Source: Actinospineispora acaciae DSM 45401 (lineage in GTDB: Bacteria > Actinomycetota > Actinomycetes > Mycobacteriales > Pseudonocardiaceae). Taken from it: a stretch of 64,000 bases of DNA. Below, piece after piece: positions 50,891 to 59,517 of the stretch. Within the stretch, counting starts at the first letter, position 1, and the number at the start of each line of letters is the position of its first letter. Location: contig NZ_JIAI01000002.1 of the NCBI RefSeq assembly GCF_000620785.1, positions 490,110 to 554,109 of the forward strand, read 5' to 3'. The notes under the pieces were generated by a model. It was not told the origin of the DNA and made no database searches. It worked only from the letters and a program-made list of their open reading frames with translations. The position numbers and the translations under genes are program-made.

Positions 50891-52807
50891 ATGGAGTCCG
50901 GGTCGGTGATGTTCGGGCGCTACCGGCTGCACGAGCGGATCGGCGCCGGCGGGATGGGGGTGGTCTGGCGGGCCACCGACCAGCGGCGGGACCGGACCGT
51001 CGCGCTCAAGCGGATCTCGCTGACCGACGGGAACGGCGGCGAGCCCCCTTCGGTGGTGCGGGCGCGGGCGTTGCGGGAGGCGGCCACCGCGGAGCGGCTG
51101 CGGGGCAACCCCAGAGTGGTGGCCACCCACGACGTGCACGTCGAGCACGACTCCGTGTGGCTGGTGATGGAGTACGTGCCCTCGCGCAGCCTGGCCGCGC
51201 TGCGCCGCGAGCACGGCCGGCTCGACGCGGTGGCGGTGGCCAGGATCGGCACGGCGGTGGCCGAGGCGCTGGCGGCCGGGCACGAGCTGGGCATCGTGCA
51301 CCGGGACGTCACGCCGAGCAACGTGCTGGTCGCCGACGACGGCACCGTCAAGCTGGCCGACTTCGGGGTGTCCCACCTGTCCGGGCACCCGGAGGTCACC
51401 GAGGACGGGATGATCAGCGGCACCATCGCCTACCTGGCGCCGGAGGTCGCGGCCGGCGGCGAGTCGACCCCCGCCTCGGACGTGTTCTCGCTGGGCGCCA
51501 CGCTGTACGCCGCGATCGAGGGCGAGCCGCCGTTCGGGCTGGACCAGAACAAGCTGCGGCTGCTGAACGTGGTGCGCACCGGGATCATCCGCCCGCCCAC
51601 CTCGGCCGGCGCGCTGACCTCGCTGCTGCTGCGCCTGCTGGTTCGGGATCCGGCGGTGCGCCCGGACGCCGCCACCGCGGCCGCGCTGTTCGACCGCTTC
51701 GCCACCAGGGCCGGCGCCGTCGACACCGAGGACCTGCCACCCGACCAGCCGGCGCCCGATGAGCCGTCCGAGGCCACCGAGCCGCCCCGGCGAGAGCGGA
51801 CGGCGGTGCTTCCGCGGGTGTGGCACTGGTCGCGGCTGGGGCGCAGGCGGGTGGTGGCGTTGGGGCTCGTGCTGTGCACGGCCTCGGTCGCCGTCGTGGG
51901 GTACCGGTGGCTGGCCGGCCCCGACGCGCCACCGGTCGGCGTACCGCCGCTGCCCGCGACGACCGGCCCGGTCTCGCTCACCGGGGACCAGAAGGCGGCC
52001 GACCCGTGCGCGCTGGTCGACCTGGACTGGCTGCGCCAGTTCGGCCGGCCGTCGATCGTCAACCCGGCCCAACTGAGCGGGTGCCGGGTGAAGATCGTTA
52101 CGCCGCGCGACACCGATGTGTACCTGGCGTTGTCGTTCCGCAGGTCAGCGGACACTGTCGCCTCGGTCGGCGGCAGCCCCGAACGGATCGGCGAGATGAC
52201 CCTGGTGCGCAAGGAGCCCGTCCGCACAGGGTCGCTGTCCGGTTGCGATCGGATCCTCTTCCTCACGGACCGCACCCGGGTCTTCATCGGCGGGCACGGC
52301 ATCGACGAGTTCGACATGTGCAGGCTCGCCGACGTGGGCGCCGCCGTCGCCATCGGCGCGCTTGCCCGCGACGGCGTCACGTACCGGCCGGGCCGCGCCG
52401 CCGCGTGGGCGAGCGGCGACCAGGACGCCTGCACCCTGCTCACCGGCGCCGAGCTGGCCACCGTGGCGGACCTCAACCCGACCATCCGCATCCCCGGCTT
52501 CGCCAACTGGTCCTGCTTCTGGGGCACTACGACCAAGAGCGTCGAGATCTACCTGCTGCTGAACGACTCGACACCGGGCGACTACGGTGACGCCACCATC
52601 ATCGCCGGCCGCCGCGCCTGGCTGAGGATCCTGCCCGACGGCAAGCTCCGTCGATGTGATGCCACCGTCGTCTCCCGGCCGGCGGCGACCGCGGCCAGCG
52701 TCACGGAGCTGGCCCTTGTCGCGGTCAAGGGCTCGGAGCAGAACGAACGGCTGTGCGGGTGGGCGAGCGAGCTGGCCGCTTCGGTGGTGAACCGCCTACC
52801 GGCCTAA
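50891..52807 (+). CDS. Membrane Ser/Thr protein kinase with extracellular sensor domain
   Basis: 638 aa. Kinase domain about 8-265: GAGGMGVVWRA, VALKRIS, GIVHRDVTPSNVLV, LADFGVSHL, AYLAPEV. The catalytic loop reads HRDVTPSN where Lys is normal, as in a subset of actinobacterial kinases. A linker rich in Pro/Glu, one membrane helix (RRVVALGLVLCTASVAVVGYRWL, about 314-336) and an outer domain of about 300 residues with paired Cys (DPCALVDLDWLRQFG, GDQDACTLLTGAEL) follow. The sensor resembles no family I know. The divergent FHA gene is a likely partner. Confidence 0.9.
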   Translation: MESGSVMFGRYRLHERIGAGGMGVVWRATDQRRDRTVALKRISLTDGNGGEPPSVVRARALREAATAERLRGNPRVVATHDVHVEHDSVWLVMEYVPSRSLAALRREHGRLDAVAVARIGTAVAEALAAGHELGIVHRDVTPSNVLVADDGTVKLADFGVSHLSGHPEVTEDGMISGTIAYLAPEVAAGGESTPASDVFSLGATLYAAIEGEPPFGLDQNKLRLLNVVRTGIIRPPTSAGALTSLLLRLLVRDPAVRPDAATAAALFDRFATRAGAVDTEDLPPDQPAPDEPSEATEPPRRERTAVLPRVWHWSRLGRRRVVALGLVLCTASVAVVGYRWLAGPDAPPVGVPPLPATTGPVSLTGDQKAADPCALVDLDWLRQFGRPSIVNPAQLSGCRVKIVTPRDTDVYLALSFRRSADTVASVGGSPERIGEMTLVRKEPVRTGSLSGCDRILFLTDRTRVFIGGHGIDEFDMCRLADVGAAVAIGALARDGVTYRPGRAAAWASGDQDACTLLTGAELATVADLNPTIRIPGFANWSCFWGTTTKSVEIYLLLNDSTPGDYGDATIIAGRRAWLRILPDGKLRRCDATVVSRPAATAASVTELALVAVKGSEQNERLCGWASELAASVVNRLPA

Positions 52808-52857
52808 GCGCGCGGCGGGCGGGAATGTGCGCGGCCGGTACGAGGGTTGGCGTAGGC

Positions 52858-53694
52858 ATGGCGATCGAGAACCTGGGCGCGGTCGGGATGTGGGTACGTC
52901 ACTCGGGGGTGAGCCCTCGGGTAGCGAGCGAGCTGGAGCGGCTCGGGTACTCGACGATCTGGCTGGGCGCCTCGCCGGCGGCCGGGCTGGACGTCGTCGA
53001 CCCGCTGCTGGAGGCCACCGAGCGGCTGGTGGTCGGCACCAGCATCGTCAACGTGTGGACCGCGCCGGCCAAGCCGGTCGCCGAGTCGTTCCACCGGCTG
53101 GAGGCGAGGTACCCGGGGCGGTTCGTGCTCGGCATCGGCGCCGGGCACCGCGAGCACAACACCGACTACCGCAAGCCCTACGACGCGCTGGTGGACTACC
53201 TCGACGAGCTGGACCAGGCCGGCGTCCCGGCGCACCGGCGGGCGTTGGCCGCGCTCGGGCCGCGCGTGCTGGAGCTGGCCCGCACCCGCACCGCCGGCGC
53301 GCTGCCGTACCTCATCACCCCCGACCACACCCGGGGCGCGCGCGAGCGGCTGGGCGTGGCGCCGCTGCTGGTGGCCGAGCAGAAGGTCGTGCTGGACGCC
53401 GACCCCGAGCGCGCCCGCCGGCTCGGCCGCGCCCGGGTCGGCCCGTACCTGCGGCTGTCCAACTACGTGGCCAACCTGCGCCGGCTCGGGTTCTCCGACG
53501 ACGACGTGACCTTCCCCGGCAGCGACCGGGTGGTCGACGCGCTGGCCGTGCACGGCGACGCGGACGCGGTCGCCGCCGGGCTGCGCGCGCACCTGGAGGC
53601 GGGCGCGAGCCAGGTCGCCGTCCAGATACTGGCCGAGGACGACGACATCCTGCCCACCGCGCGGGCGCTGGCCGGCCGGGTCTGGGCCGCCTAG
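52858..53694 (+). CDS. LLM class F420-dependent oxidoreductase
   Basis: 278 aa TIM-barrel, MAIENLGAVGMWVRHSGVSPRVASELERLGYSTIWLGASPAAG, then VGTSIVNVWTAPAKPVAESFHRLEARYPGRFVLGIGAGHREH. This pattern is typical of the actinobacterial TIGR03620-type F420 family. ATG 52858 begins the first strand; the preceding in-frame sequence is unlike the family. Its stop overlaps the stop of the convergent DinB-like gene by 4 bp. Substrate unknown. Confidence 0.9.
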   Translation: MAIENLGAVGMWVRHSGVSPRVASELERLGYSTIWLGASPAAGLDVVDPLLEATERLVVGTSIVNVWTAPAKPVAESFHRLEARYPGRFVLGIGAGHREHNTDYRKPYDALVDYLDELDQAGVPAHRRALAALGPRVLELARTRTAGALPYLITPDHTRGARERLGVAPLLVAEQKVVLDADPERARRLGRARVGPYLRLSNYVANLRRLGFSDDDVTFPGSDRVVDALAVHGDADAVAAGLRAHLEAGASQVAVQILAEDDDILPTARALAGRVWAA

Positions 53695-54323
53695 CCGCCG
53701 ATCCGGCCGGCCAGGGTGGCCTGGCCGGGGCCGGCCAGCTCCTCCACCACGCCGCGCCGGCCGGCGGCGGCCATCAGAAGCGCCTCGCCGGGACCCCGCA
53801 CCTCCGGCCCGTTGCCGTGCGACCAGTCCAGGTCGGTGGCGATCAGCCGCAGGCCCCGGGTCCGCCAGTAAGCGCCGATGGGCGGGGCGATCATGGCGCA
53901 GCGCAGCCCCTGGGCCAGCCGGTCGGGCGGGATCTGCCGGGGCAGGCCCAGCGGGCGCCGGATGTCCTGGTGGTGGATCATCGCGTCGAGCATCGCGACC
54001 ATGCCGCCGAGCGCGGCGGTCAGGCCCCTCGGCTCCAGGTGGTCGTTGAGCAGGGTGAGCAGCTGGTCGGGGTCGCGCGTGCCGTACTCCGCCAACCCGA
54101 CGGCGTTGGTCCGGTTGAGCGCGAACCGTCCCTTGACGAACCGCCCGACCAGCGCCCGGGTGTCCAGCTCGTCGTAGCTGAGCATGTGTGCCACCACGTC
54201 GCGCACCCGCCAGCCCTCGCACAGGCTCGGCGCCTCCCACTGTTCGGGAGACAGGGTGGCGAGCAGCTCGGCGAGGTCGGCCCGCTCGTCGCGCGCGAAG
54301 CGCTTCAGGTTCACGGCATGCAT
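53691..54323 (-). CDS. Maleylpyruvate-isomerase-family (DinB-like) mycothiol-dependent protein
   Basis: 210 aa. LSPEQWEAPSLCEGWRVRDVVAHML and MLDAMIHHQDIRRPLGLPR supply the His ligands of the DinB/MDMPI metal site. The family uses mycothiol and metal for isomerase or transferase reactions in actinobacteria, and many members have unknown substrates. The ATG at 54323 is only 11 bp from the divergent MmcQ/YjbR gene. Confidence 0.88.
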   Translation of the reverse strand: MHAVNLKRFARDERADLAELLATLSPEQWEAPSLCEGWRVRDVVAHMLSYDELDTRALVGRFVKGRFALNRTNAVGLAEYGTRDPDQLLTLLNDHLEPRGLTAALGGMVAMLDAMIHHQDIRRPLGLPRQIPPDRLAQGLRCAMIAPPIGAYWRTRGLRLIATDLDWSHGNGPEVRGPGEALLMAAAGRRGVVEELAGPGQATLAGRIGG

Positions 54324-54334
54324 GCTTAACGGCT

Positions 54335-54730
54335 ATGGGAGGTTCGCGCAATGATCGGGATCACGGCCGGGAGCTGGCCGGGGTGCGCGAGCGTTGCCTG
54401 GCGTTGCCGGAGGTGACAGAGGGACTCACGCATGGCGCGCCGACCTGGTTCGTGCGCGGGCGGCGCTCGTTCGCCAAGTTCGTCGAGCCGGCGGAGCACC
54501 CCCGCCTGGGGCAGCCGAGGGTGGCGCTCTGGGCGGCGGCACCGCCGGGGGCGCGCCAGGAGCTGCTCGCCGCCGAGCCCGACAGGTTCTTCGCCCCGGC
54601 CTTCGGTGGGTCCGGCTGGGTCGGCATGTGGCTGGACCCCGGCCCGGACTGGGACGAGGTCACCGAGGTGATCACCGACGCCTACCGCCAGGTGGCCCCG
54701 AAGCGGCTGGTCGCCCGGCTCGACCGGTGA
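54335..54730 (+). CDS. MmcQ/YjbR family protein
   Basis: 131 aa. CLALPEVTEGLTHGAPTWFVRGRRSFAKFVEP and SGWVGMWLDPGPDWDEVTEVITDAYRQVAPKRLVARL match the YjbR/MmcQ fold (CyaY-like, possible DNA binding). Such proteins are widespread and uncharacterised. ATG 54335; the upstream 11 bp leave no room for a ribosome binding site, so it may be leaderless. It stops 1 bp before the end of the convergent SDR gene. Confidence 0.85.
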   Translation: MGGSRNDRDHGRELAGVRERCLALPEVTEGLTHGAPTWFVRGRRSFAKFVEPAEHPRLGQPRVALWAAAPPGARQELLAAEPDRFFAPAFGGSGWVGMWLDPGPDWDEVTEVITDAYRQVAPKRLVARLDR

Positions 54731-54731
54731 G

Positions 54732-55673
54732 TCACAGCGCGGCCCAGCTGTCCGGCCGGGTGCCGTCGACGTCGGTGAACCCGTACTCGCGCGCCAGCTC
54801 GGCGGAGGTGACCGAGCGCTGGTTCCACCTGGCCCGGTCCGGGTCGGCGGCCAGCGCGGCCACGGCGCGGCCCACGTACCGGGGCGACTCGGAGCCCTCG
54901 AACCCCTCACGGGCGCTGGGGTAGCCCTCGACCTTGCCGGGGACCAGCGCGTCGCGCCAGTTGTCCTCGGTGACGCCGAAGTTGGCGAGCATCATCTCCG
55001 AGCGCAGCCAGCCCGGGGTCAGCGCCACCGCCGTCCCGCCGCGTTCGGCCAGCTCGTGGCCCTGGGAGAACGCCAGCCGGTTCACCGCGACCTTGGCTAG
55101 GTCGTAGTACACCGAGATCCGGTACCGGGAGGCGTTGAACTCGGCGGTGCCGTCGGTGATCTCGACCAGCAGGCCGCCGCCCGGGCGGTCGACCAGCAGC
55201 GGCAGCAGGTGGTGGGAGGTGATCACGTGGGTCTCGACGGCCAGCCGGAGGATGCGCAGGCCCTTGTCGAGGTCGTGCTCCCAGATCGGGGTGTTCCACT
55301 CCGGCGGGGCGCCCTTGAGCCGCTCGGCGCCCCAGATGTCGTTGACCAGCACGTGGATCCGGCCGTGTTCGTCGCGGATCCGCTCGGCCAGGGCGCGGAC
55401 CCGGTCGGGGTCGAGGTGGTCCACCGGGACGGCGACCCCGACCCCGCCGAGCGCGGTAACCAGCTCGGCGGTCTCCTCGATCGTCTCCGGGCGGTCCGTG
55501 TAGTCGGAGCGGTCGGTGCCGGTGCGGCTGCTGCGCCCGGTGCAGATGACCGTCGCGCCGGCCTCGCCCAGCGCGGCGGCGATGCCCCGCCCGGCGCCCC
55601 GGGTCGCCCCGGCGACCACGGCGATCCGCCCGCGCAACGCGTCCCGGTCCGGCGTCCATGTACCTGGGGCCAT
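54732..55673 (-). CDS. Short-chain dehydrogenase/reductase in the ECF41 operon
   Basis: 313 aa. VVAGATRGAGRGIA is the cofactor motif and YYDLAK the catalytic Tyr-Lys; DIWGAERLKGAPPEWNTPIWEHDLDKGLRILRLAVETHVITSHHLLPLLV is a long insert typical of this actinobacterial SDR group. It follows the ECF41-type sigma gene by 26 bp on the same strand, so it is co-transcribed. ECF41 operons often carry an oxidoreductase or carboxymuconolactone-decarboxylase-like gene. Substrate unknown. Confidence 0.9.
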   Translation of the reverse strand: MAPGTWTPDRDALRGRIAVVAGATRGAGRGIAAALGEAGATVICTGRSSRTGTDRSDYTDRPETIEETAELVTALGGVGVAVPVDHLDPDRVRALAERIRDEHGRIHVLVNDIWGAERLKGAPPEWNTPIWEHDLDKGLRILRLAVETHVITSHHLLPLLVDRPGGGLLVEITDGTAEFNASRYRISVYYDLAKVAVNRLAFSQGHELAERGGTAVALTPGWLRSEMMLANFGVTEDNWRDALVPGKVEGYPSAREGFEGSESPRYVGRAVAALAADPDRARWNQRSVTSAELAREYGFTDVDGTRPDSWAAL

Positions 55674-55699
55674 CTCGCGAGTGTGACAGCCTGGTCCGA

Positions 55700-56593
55700 C
55701 TAGTCGTCGAGCACGGCGAGGTCGAGGCGGGCGAGGCGTTCCGGGTCGGCCAGGATGTCCAGCTCGACGACCTTGCCGGCGCTGACGGTGAACCCGAGCA
55801 CCGAGAACGGCCGCCCGTCGCGGGAGGCGACGAGCCCGGCGGCCCCGTTGACCAGCGCCGGCCGTACCCGCGAGCCGGGCGCGCCGAGGCGGGAGTAGGT
55901 GATCGCCTGGCGGGCGACCGCGGCGGCGCCCCTGACCTCGGCGGGCGCCCCGACGGCCAGGGCGCCCTGGTCGGCGCGCAGCACCACGTCCGGGTCGAGC
56001 ACCGCGACCAGCGCGTCGAAGTCGCCGTCCCTGGCCGCCACGAGGAACGCGTCGACCACCTCGCGCTGGCGGTCCAGGTCGGGGTCCGGCACGGGGGCGC
56101 TCGCCCGGACGCGACGGCGGGCGCGGCTGGCCAGTTGGCGCGCGGCGGCGGGGGAGCGGCCCACCAGCGGGGCGATCTGCTCGAACGGCACTCCGAAGGT
56201 GTCGTGCAGCACGAACGCGAGCCGTTCGGCGGGCGCGAGCGTCTCCAGCACGACCAGCATCGCCAGGCCTACCGAGTCGGCCAGCAGCGCCTCGTGCTCC
56301 GGGTCGGTGCCGGTGTCGCGGCTGACCACCGGGTCCGGCACGTGCGGGCCGAGCGGCTCCTCACGGCGCGAGCTTCTGGACCGCAGCATGTCCAGGCAGA
56401 CCCGGGCCACGGTGGTGGTCAGCCAGCCGCCCAGGTTGTGGATGGCGCCGGAGTCTGAGCGGCTGAGCCGAAGCCAGGCCTCCTGCACGGCGTCGTCGGC
56501 CTCGGTCAGGGAGCCGAGCATTCGGTACGCCACCGCCCGCAGGTGGCCCCGGTTCTCCTCGAACCGCGTGGCCAGCCAGTCGCCGTCGTCCAT
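55700..56593 (-). CDS. ECF41-type RNA polymerase sigma factor with SnoaL-like C-terminal domain
   Basis: 297 aa. Region 2 (LRAVAYRMLGSLTEADDAVQEAWLRLSR) and region 4 (PFEQIAPLVGRSPAAARQLASRARRRV) are clear. The C-terminal SnoaL/NTF2-like domain (VDAFLVAARDGDFDALVAVLDPDVVLRADQ) ends in DILADPERLARLDL, the ECF41 tail that autoregulates the sigma factor. ECF41 factors lack an anti-sigma gene and recognise TGTCACA-N16-CGTC promoters. Exactly such promoters occur in both directions in the 94-bp gap upstream, one for itself and one for the divergent CMD-like gene. Confidence 0.93.
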   Translation of the reverse strand: MDDGDWLATRFEENRGHLRAVAYRMLGSLTEADDAVQEAWLRLSRSDSGAIHNLGGWLTTTVARVCLDMLRSRSSRREEPLGPHVPDPVVSRDTGTDPEHEALLADSVGLAMLVVLETLAPAERLAFVLHDTFGVPFEQIAPLVGRSPAAARQLASRARRRVRASAPVPDPDLDRQREVVDAFLVAARDGDFDALVAVLDPDVVLRADQGALAVGAPAEVRGAAAVARQAITYSRLGAPGSRVRPALVNGAAGLVASRDGRPFSVLGFTVSAGKVVELDILADPERLARLDLAVLDD

Positions 56594-56594
56594 C

Positions 56595-56621
56595 TGTCAC
56601 ATTCCTCCGTCGCGCTCCGTC
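56595..56621 (+). promoter_or_regulatory. ECF41 promoter, plus strand
   Basis: TGTCACA (56595-56601), 16 bp, then CGTC (56618-56621). It matches the ECF41 consensus exactly and points to the CMD-like gene at 56688, giving a leader of about 60 nt. The -35 element begins 1 bp after the sigma gene's start codon. Confidence 0.85.
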
Positions 56622-56629
56622 AGTGCGGT

Positions 56630-56656
56630 GACGTACCGGAACCGACGTTTGTGACA
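56630..56656 (-). promoter_or_regulatory. ECF41 promoter, minus strand (autoregulation)
   Basis: On the minus strand TGTCACA (56656-56650), 16 bp, then CGTC (56633-56630). It points to the sigma factor gene itself, with a leader of about 30 nt. The two promoters are arranged back to back. Confidence 0.85.
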
Positions 56657-56687
56657 ACCCCGTGACAACCCAAGGAGACAGCTCATC

Positions 56688-57146
56688 ATGCAGCCACGGA
56701 TCGAGCACCCGGTCAGGATCTTCCCCGCCGCGATGGACGCGCTGAACGCGCTGGCGAAGTCCTCCGAGGAGGCCGGCCTGCCGGCGCCGCTGGTCCCCAT
56801 GGTCCACCTGCGCGCCAGCCAGATCAACGGCTGCAGCGTGTGCGTCGAGATGCACTGGCGGGAGCTGGCGCGGGCGGACGGGACGGACAAGCGGGCGATC
56901 ATGGTCGCGGCCTGGCGGGAGGCGCCGTACTTCACCGACGCCGAGCGCGCCGCGCTGGCCCTCACCGAGGCCACCACCCGGCTCGCCGACCGTCCTGACC
57001 CGGTCCCGGACGAGATCTGGGAGGAGGCCGCCAAGCACTACGACGAGCGGGAGCTGGCGGCCCTGCTGCTGGCGATCGCGAACATCAACGTCTGGAACCG
57101 GCTCAACGCGGCCACCCGCCACCCGGCCGGGCGCCTACCCGTCTGA
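56688..57146 (+). CDS. CxxC-containing carboxymuconolactone-decarboxylase-family (AhpD-like) protein
   Basis: 152 aa. HLRASQINGCSVCVEMHWRELARADG holds the CxxC and His of the AhpD-like active site, which gives thiol-dependent peroxidase activity in the AhpD family. NVWNRLNAATRHPAGRLPV ends it. Driven by the ECF41 promoter at 56595, it is the classic target type of this sigma group. Its stop overlaps the convergent alpha/beta hydrolase by 12 bp. AAGGAGA lies 9 bp before the ATG. Confidence 0.92.
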   Translation: MQPRIEHPVRIFPAAMDALNALAKSSEEAGLPAPLVPMVHLRASQINGCSVCVEMHWRELARADGTDKRAIMVAAWREAPYFTDAERAALALTEATTRLADRPDPVPDEIWEEAAKHYDERELAALLLAIANINVWNRLNAATRHPAGRLPV

Positions 57147-57977
57147 CCGGAGCACCTCGGCGAAGAACTCCCGCACCGGGTCGAGCACGGCGATGCCGTC
57201 GTGCTCGACCCCGGGGACCACGTCGTGGCGGACCTTGACGCGGTGCCGCTCCAGGCTGTCCCGCAGCGCGCGCATCCGGTCCTGGCGGTTGGCGCCCTGC
57301 CGGTCCGCGCCGGGCATCCACCGGGGGCCGTCCGGGCGGATGGTGATCTCCCAGGTCGCGGTGTCCTCCGCGCCGATCACCAGCTGCACCGCCACGGCCC
57401 GGACGGCGTCCAGGTCGAGCCCGGTCCCGAACCGCTGCTCCAGGTCGCGCACGCCGACCCAGAAGTCCGCCTCGGTGTCCAGCAGGGTGACCACGCCCGG
57501 AGCGCCCACCGACACCGCCGCCAGCCGCCGAGGGTGCAGGTACAGGAAGCGGTGCGCGAAGTGGCCGCCGCCGGAGAAGCCGTGCAGCAGGAACCGCTCC
57601 GCGCGCACCCGCCAGGTCCGCGCGACCTCGTCCACCATGGCCAGCAGCACCCGGTCGAACCGGATGCCCTCGTACTCGATGAACTTGTAGTTGTCCAGCT
57701 CGCCGGGCGTCCCGATGCCGACCGGGAACAGCGGCGCGAGCGCGATGCAGCGGTGCCGCTCGCAGAACTCGGCGAACTCGTCGCGGTAGCGGTGGGCGCC
57801 GCGCTCGGTGCCGTGCATCAGCACGACCAGCGGGTACTCGTGGTCGCCGTCCTCGTCGTAGTCGTGCGGGACGTACGCGCAGTAGCTGAACCGCTGGTCG
57901 TACTGGGACGCGAAGAACGGCGTGGTGCCGAAGTGGTAGTACGACAGCCTCTTACCGTGCCCCGGCACGTTCCGCAT
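57135..57977 (-). CDS. Alpha/beta-hydrolase (PHB-depolymerase-like) at the end of an ABC operon
   Basis: 280 aa. The nucleophile lies in RFLLHGFSGGGHFAHRFLYLHP, VVLMHGTERG is the oxyanion region, and VPGVEHDGIAVLDPVREFF holds the catalytic His. A polyhydroxyalkanoate-depolymerase or feruloyl-esterase-like role is possible. ATG 57977 follows GGAGGAG and overlaps the permease gene end by 26 bp, so the gene is in the ABC operon. It may hydrolyse the imported substrate, for example an ester or amide of an amino acid. Confidence 0.88.
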   Translation of the reverse strand: MRNVPGHGKRLSYYHFGTTPFFASQYDQRFSYCAYVPHDYDEDGDHEYPLVVLMHGTERGAHRYRDEFAEFCERHRCIALAPLFPVGIGTPGELDNYKFIEYEGIRFDRVLLAMVDEVARTWRVRAERFLLHGFSGGGHFAHRFLYLHPRRLAAVSVGAPGVVTLLDTEADFWVGVRDLEQRFGTGLDLDAVRAVAVQLVIGAEDTATWEITIRPDGPRWMPGADRQGANRQDRMRALRDSLERHRVKVRHDVVPGVEHDGIAVLDPVREFFAEVLRSDG

Positions 57978-58818
57978 GCGGTAGCTCCTCCTGGTCTTCC
58001 TCTTCGATGGTTGGGGGCGCGCGCCGTCGACGTTCCAGCACTCGGGCCAGCCACGACAACAGCAGGTTCAGTGCGACGTAGAGCGCCGCGACGGTCAGGT
58101 AGGTGGGCAGCAGGTTCGAGGTGTACTCGCCGAGCACCTTCGCGGAGTCCAGCAGCTCGGGGTAGCTGACCACGTAGCCGAGCGTGGTGTCCTTGAGCAG
58201 CGCGACCAGCTGGCTCAGCAGCGCGGGCGCCAACGCCCGCAGGACCTGCGGGATGACCACCGAGGCCATGGTCTGCGCCCGCGTCATGCCCAGCGCCTGC
58301 GCCGCCTCGACCTGGCCCCGGTCCAGCGCCAGGATCCCGGCCCGGACGATCTCGGCCAGCACCGCCGTGTTGTGGATGATCAGCGAGAGGGTGAGCTGCC
58401 AGAACGGCGGCACCTGCACCCCGGCGACGGGCAGCCCGAGCAGGAACACGTAGATCACCAGCAGCAGCGGTATCGCCCGGAACAGCTCCACGTACGCGGT
58501 GGCGACCCGGCTCAGGGGCGCGTACGCCGACAGCCGGGCCAGCGCCACGAGCACCGCCAGCGGGAACGACACCGCCCCGGCCACCGCCGCCGCCATCAGC
58601 GTCGAGCCGAGCGCGCGCAGCAGGAACCGCTGGACGGGCCACTCAGTGAACACCGCCCAGCGGTCCGCGTCGAGCTGACCGCGCGTACCCAGGTTCGCCA
58701 GCACCACGACCAGCGCCCCGGCCAGCACCAGCACGGTGACCGCCGTGGCCGCCCGGATCCGGCGCCGGGCGCGCGGCCCCGGCGCGTCGAACAGGAACGT
58801 CTCGGCCATGGCTGACAT
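57952..58818 (-). CDS. Amino-acid ABC transporter permease (second)
   Basis: 288 aa; a charged N-terminal extension then five to six membrane helices. YVELFRAIPLLLVIYVFLLGLP and GILALDRGQVEAAQALGMTRAQTMASVVIPQVLRALAPALLSQLVALLKDTTLGYVV are the HisM/GlnP-type permease loop that docks to the ATPase. ATG 58818 is chosen, ATG 58809 is possible. It overlaps the hydrolase start. No ATP-binding gene is in this operon within the window. Confidence 0.92.
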   Translation of the reverse strand: MSAMAETFLFDAPGPRARRRIRAATAVTVLVLAGALVVVLANLGTRGQLDADRWAVFTEWPVQRFLLRALGSTLMAAAVAGAVSFPLAVLVALARLSAYAPLSRVATAYVELFRAIPLLLVIYVFLLGLPVAGVQVPPFWQLTLSLIIHNTAVLAEIVRAGILALDRGQVEAAQALGMTRAQTMASVVIPQVLRALAPALLSQLVALLKDTTLGYVVSYPELLDSAKVLGEYTSNLLPTYLTVAALYVALNLLLSWLARVLERRRRAPPTIEEEDQEELPHAERAGAR

Positions 58819-58826
58819 CGCGGGCG

Positions 58827-59471
58827 CTACCGACCGACCCGCAGCCGGCGCTCGACCACCCCGCCGAGCAGCCCGGCGCCCAGCGTGATCAGTACATAGC
58901 ACAGGCCCGCGCAGAGGAACGCCGGCACCGGCTGCGCATAGTTGACGTTCAGCATCCGGGTGACCCCGGTCAGGTCCATCACGCCGACCGAGGCGGCCAG
59001 CGAGGTGCTCAACGCCACCGCGATGAAGATGTTGGTCAGCGGCTGCACCATGGAGCGGAACGCCTGCGGCAGCACCACGTGCACGAGCACCTGCGTGAAC
59101 GTCATCCCGACCGCGCGCGCCGCCTCCACCTGGCCGACGCCGACGTTGTTCACCCCGGACCGGATCGCCTCGCACACGTACGCCGCCGCGTAGCTGGCCA
59201 CCCCGGCGACCACCGAGGCGAACAGCGAGACGCTCACCCCGGCGTCCGGCAGCGCGAACACGATGAGCACCAGCAGCATCAGCAGCGGCACGTTGCGGAA
59301 GATCTCCACGTAGCCGGTGCCGAGCGCGCGCAGCAGCGGCACCGGGCAGATCCGCGCCACGGCGACGACGGTGCCCAGGACGAGCGCGCAGGCGAACGAC
59401 AGCACCGTCAGCTCGACGGTGGTGAGCAGACCGCCGCCGATCGCGTCCAGGTTGGCCCAGATGGCGTCCAA
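58827..59471 (-). CDS. Amino-acid ABC transporter permease (first)
   Basis: 214 aa. TTVELTVLSFACALVLGTVVAVARI, YVEIFRNVPLLMLLVLIVFALP and GQVEAARAVGMTFTQVLVHVVLPQAFRSMVQPLTNIFIAVALSTSLAASVGV are typical of the GluC/HisQ permeases for glutamate or related amino acids. It is 46 bp after the binding-protein gene and 8 bp before the second permease, so all are co-transcribed. Confidence 0.93.
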   Translation of the reverse strand: MDAIWANLDAIGGGLLTTVELTVLSFACALVLGTVVAVARICPVPLLRALGTGYVEIFRNVPLLMLLVLIVFALPDAGVSVSLFASVVAGVASYAAAYVCEAIRSGVNNVGVGQVEAARAVGMTFTQVLVHVVLPQAFRSMVQPLTNIFIAVALSTSLAASVGVMDLTGVTRMLNVNYAQPVPAFLCAGLCYVLITLGAGLLGGVVERRLRVGR

Positions 59472-59517
59472 CGTCGTTGTCCTCCTTTCGTGCCGGTGCC
59501 GGTGCCGTTTGCCGTGG

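Noticed and set aside
49979-52072. Long minus-strand frame reading through from the FHA gene into the kinase
   Set aside because: Only the last 272 codons (from 50797) have FHA homology; the upstream part is the shadow of the kinase gene.
55682-55688. A TGTCACA heptamer upstream of the SDR gene (minus strand)
   Set aside because: It has no CGTC 16 bp downstream and lies only 8 bp before the start codon, so it is not an ECF41 promoter.
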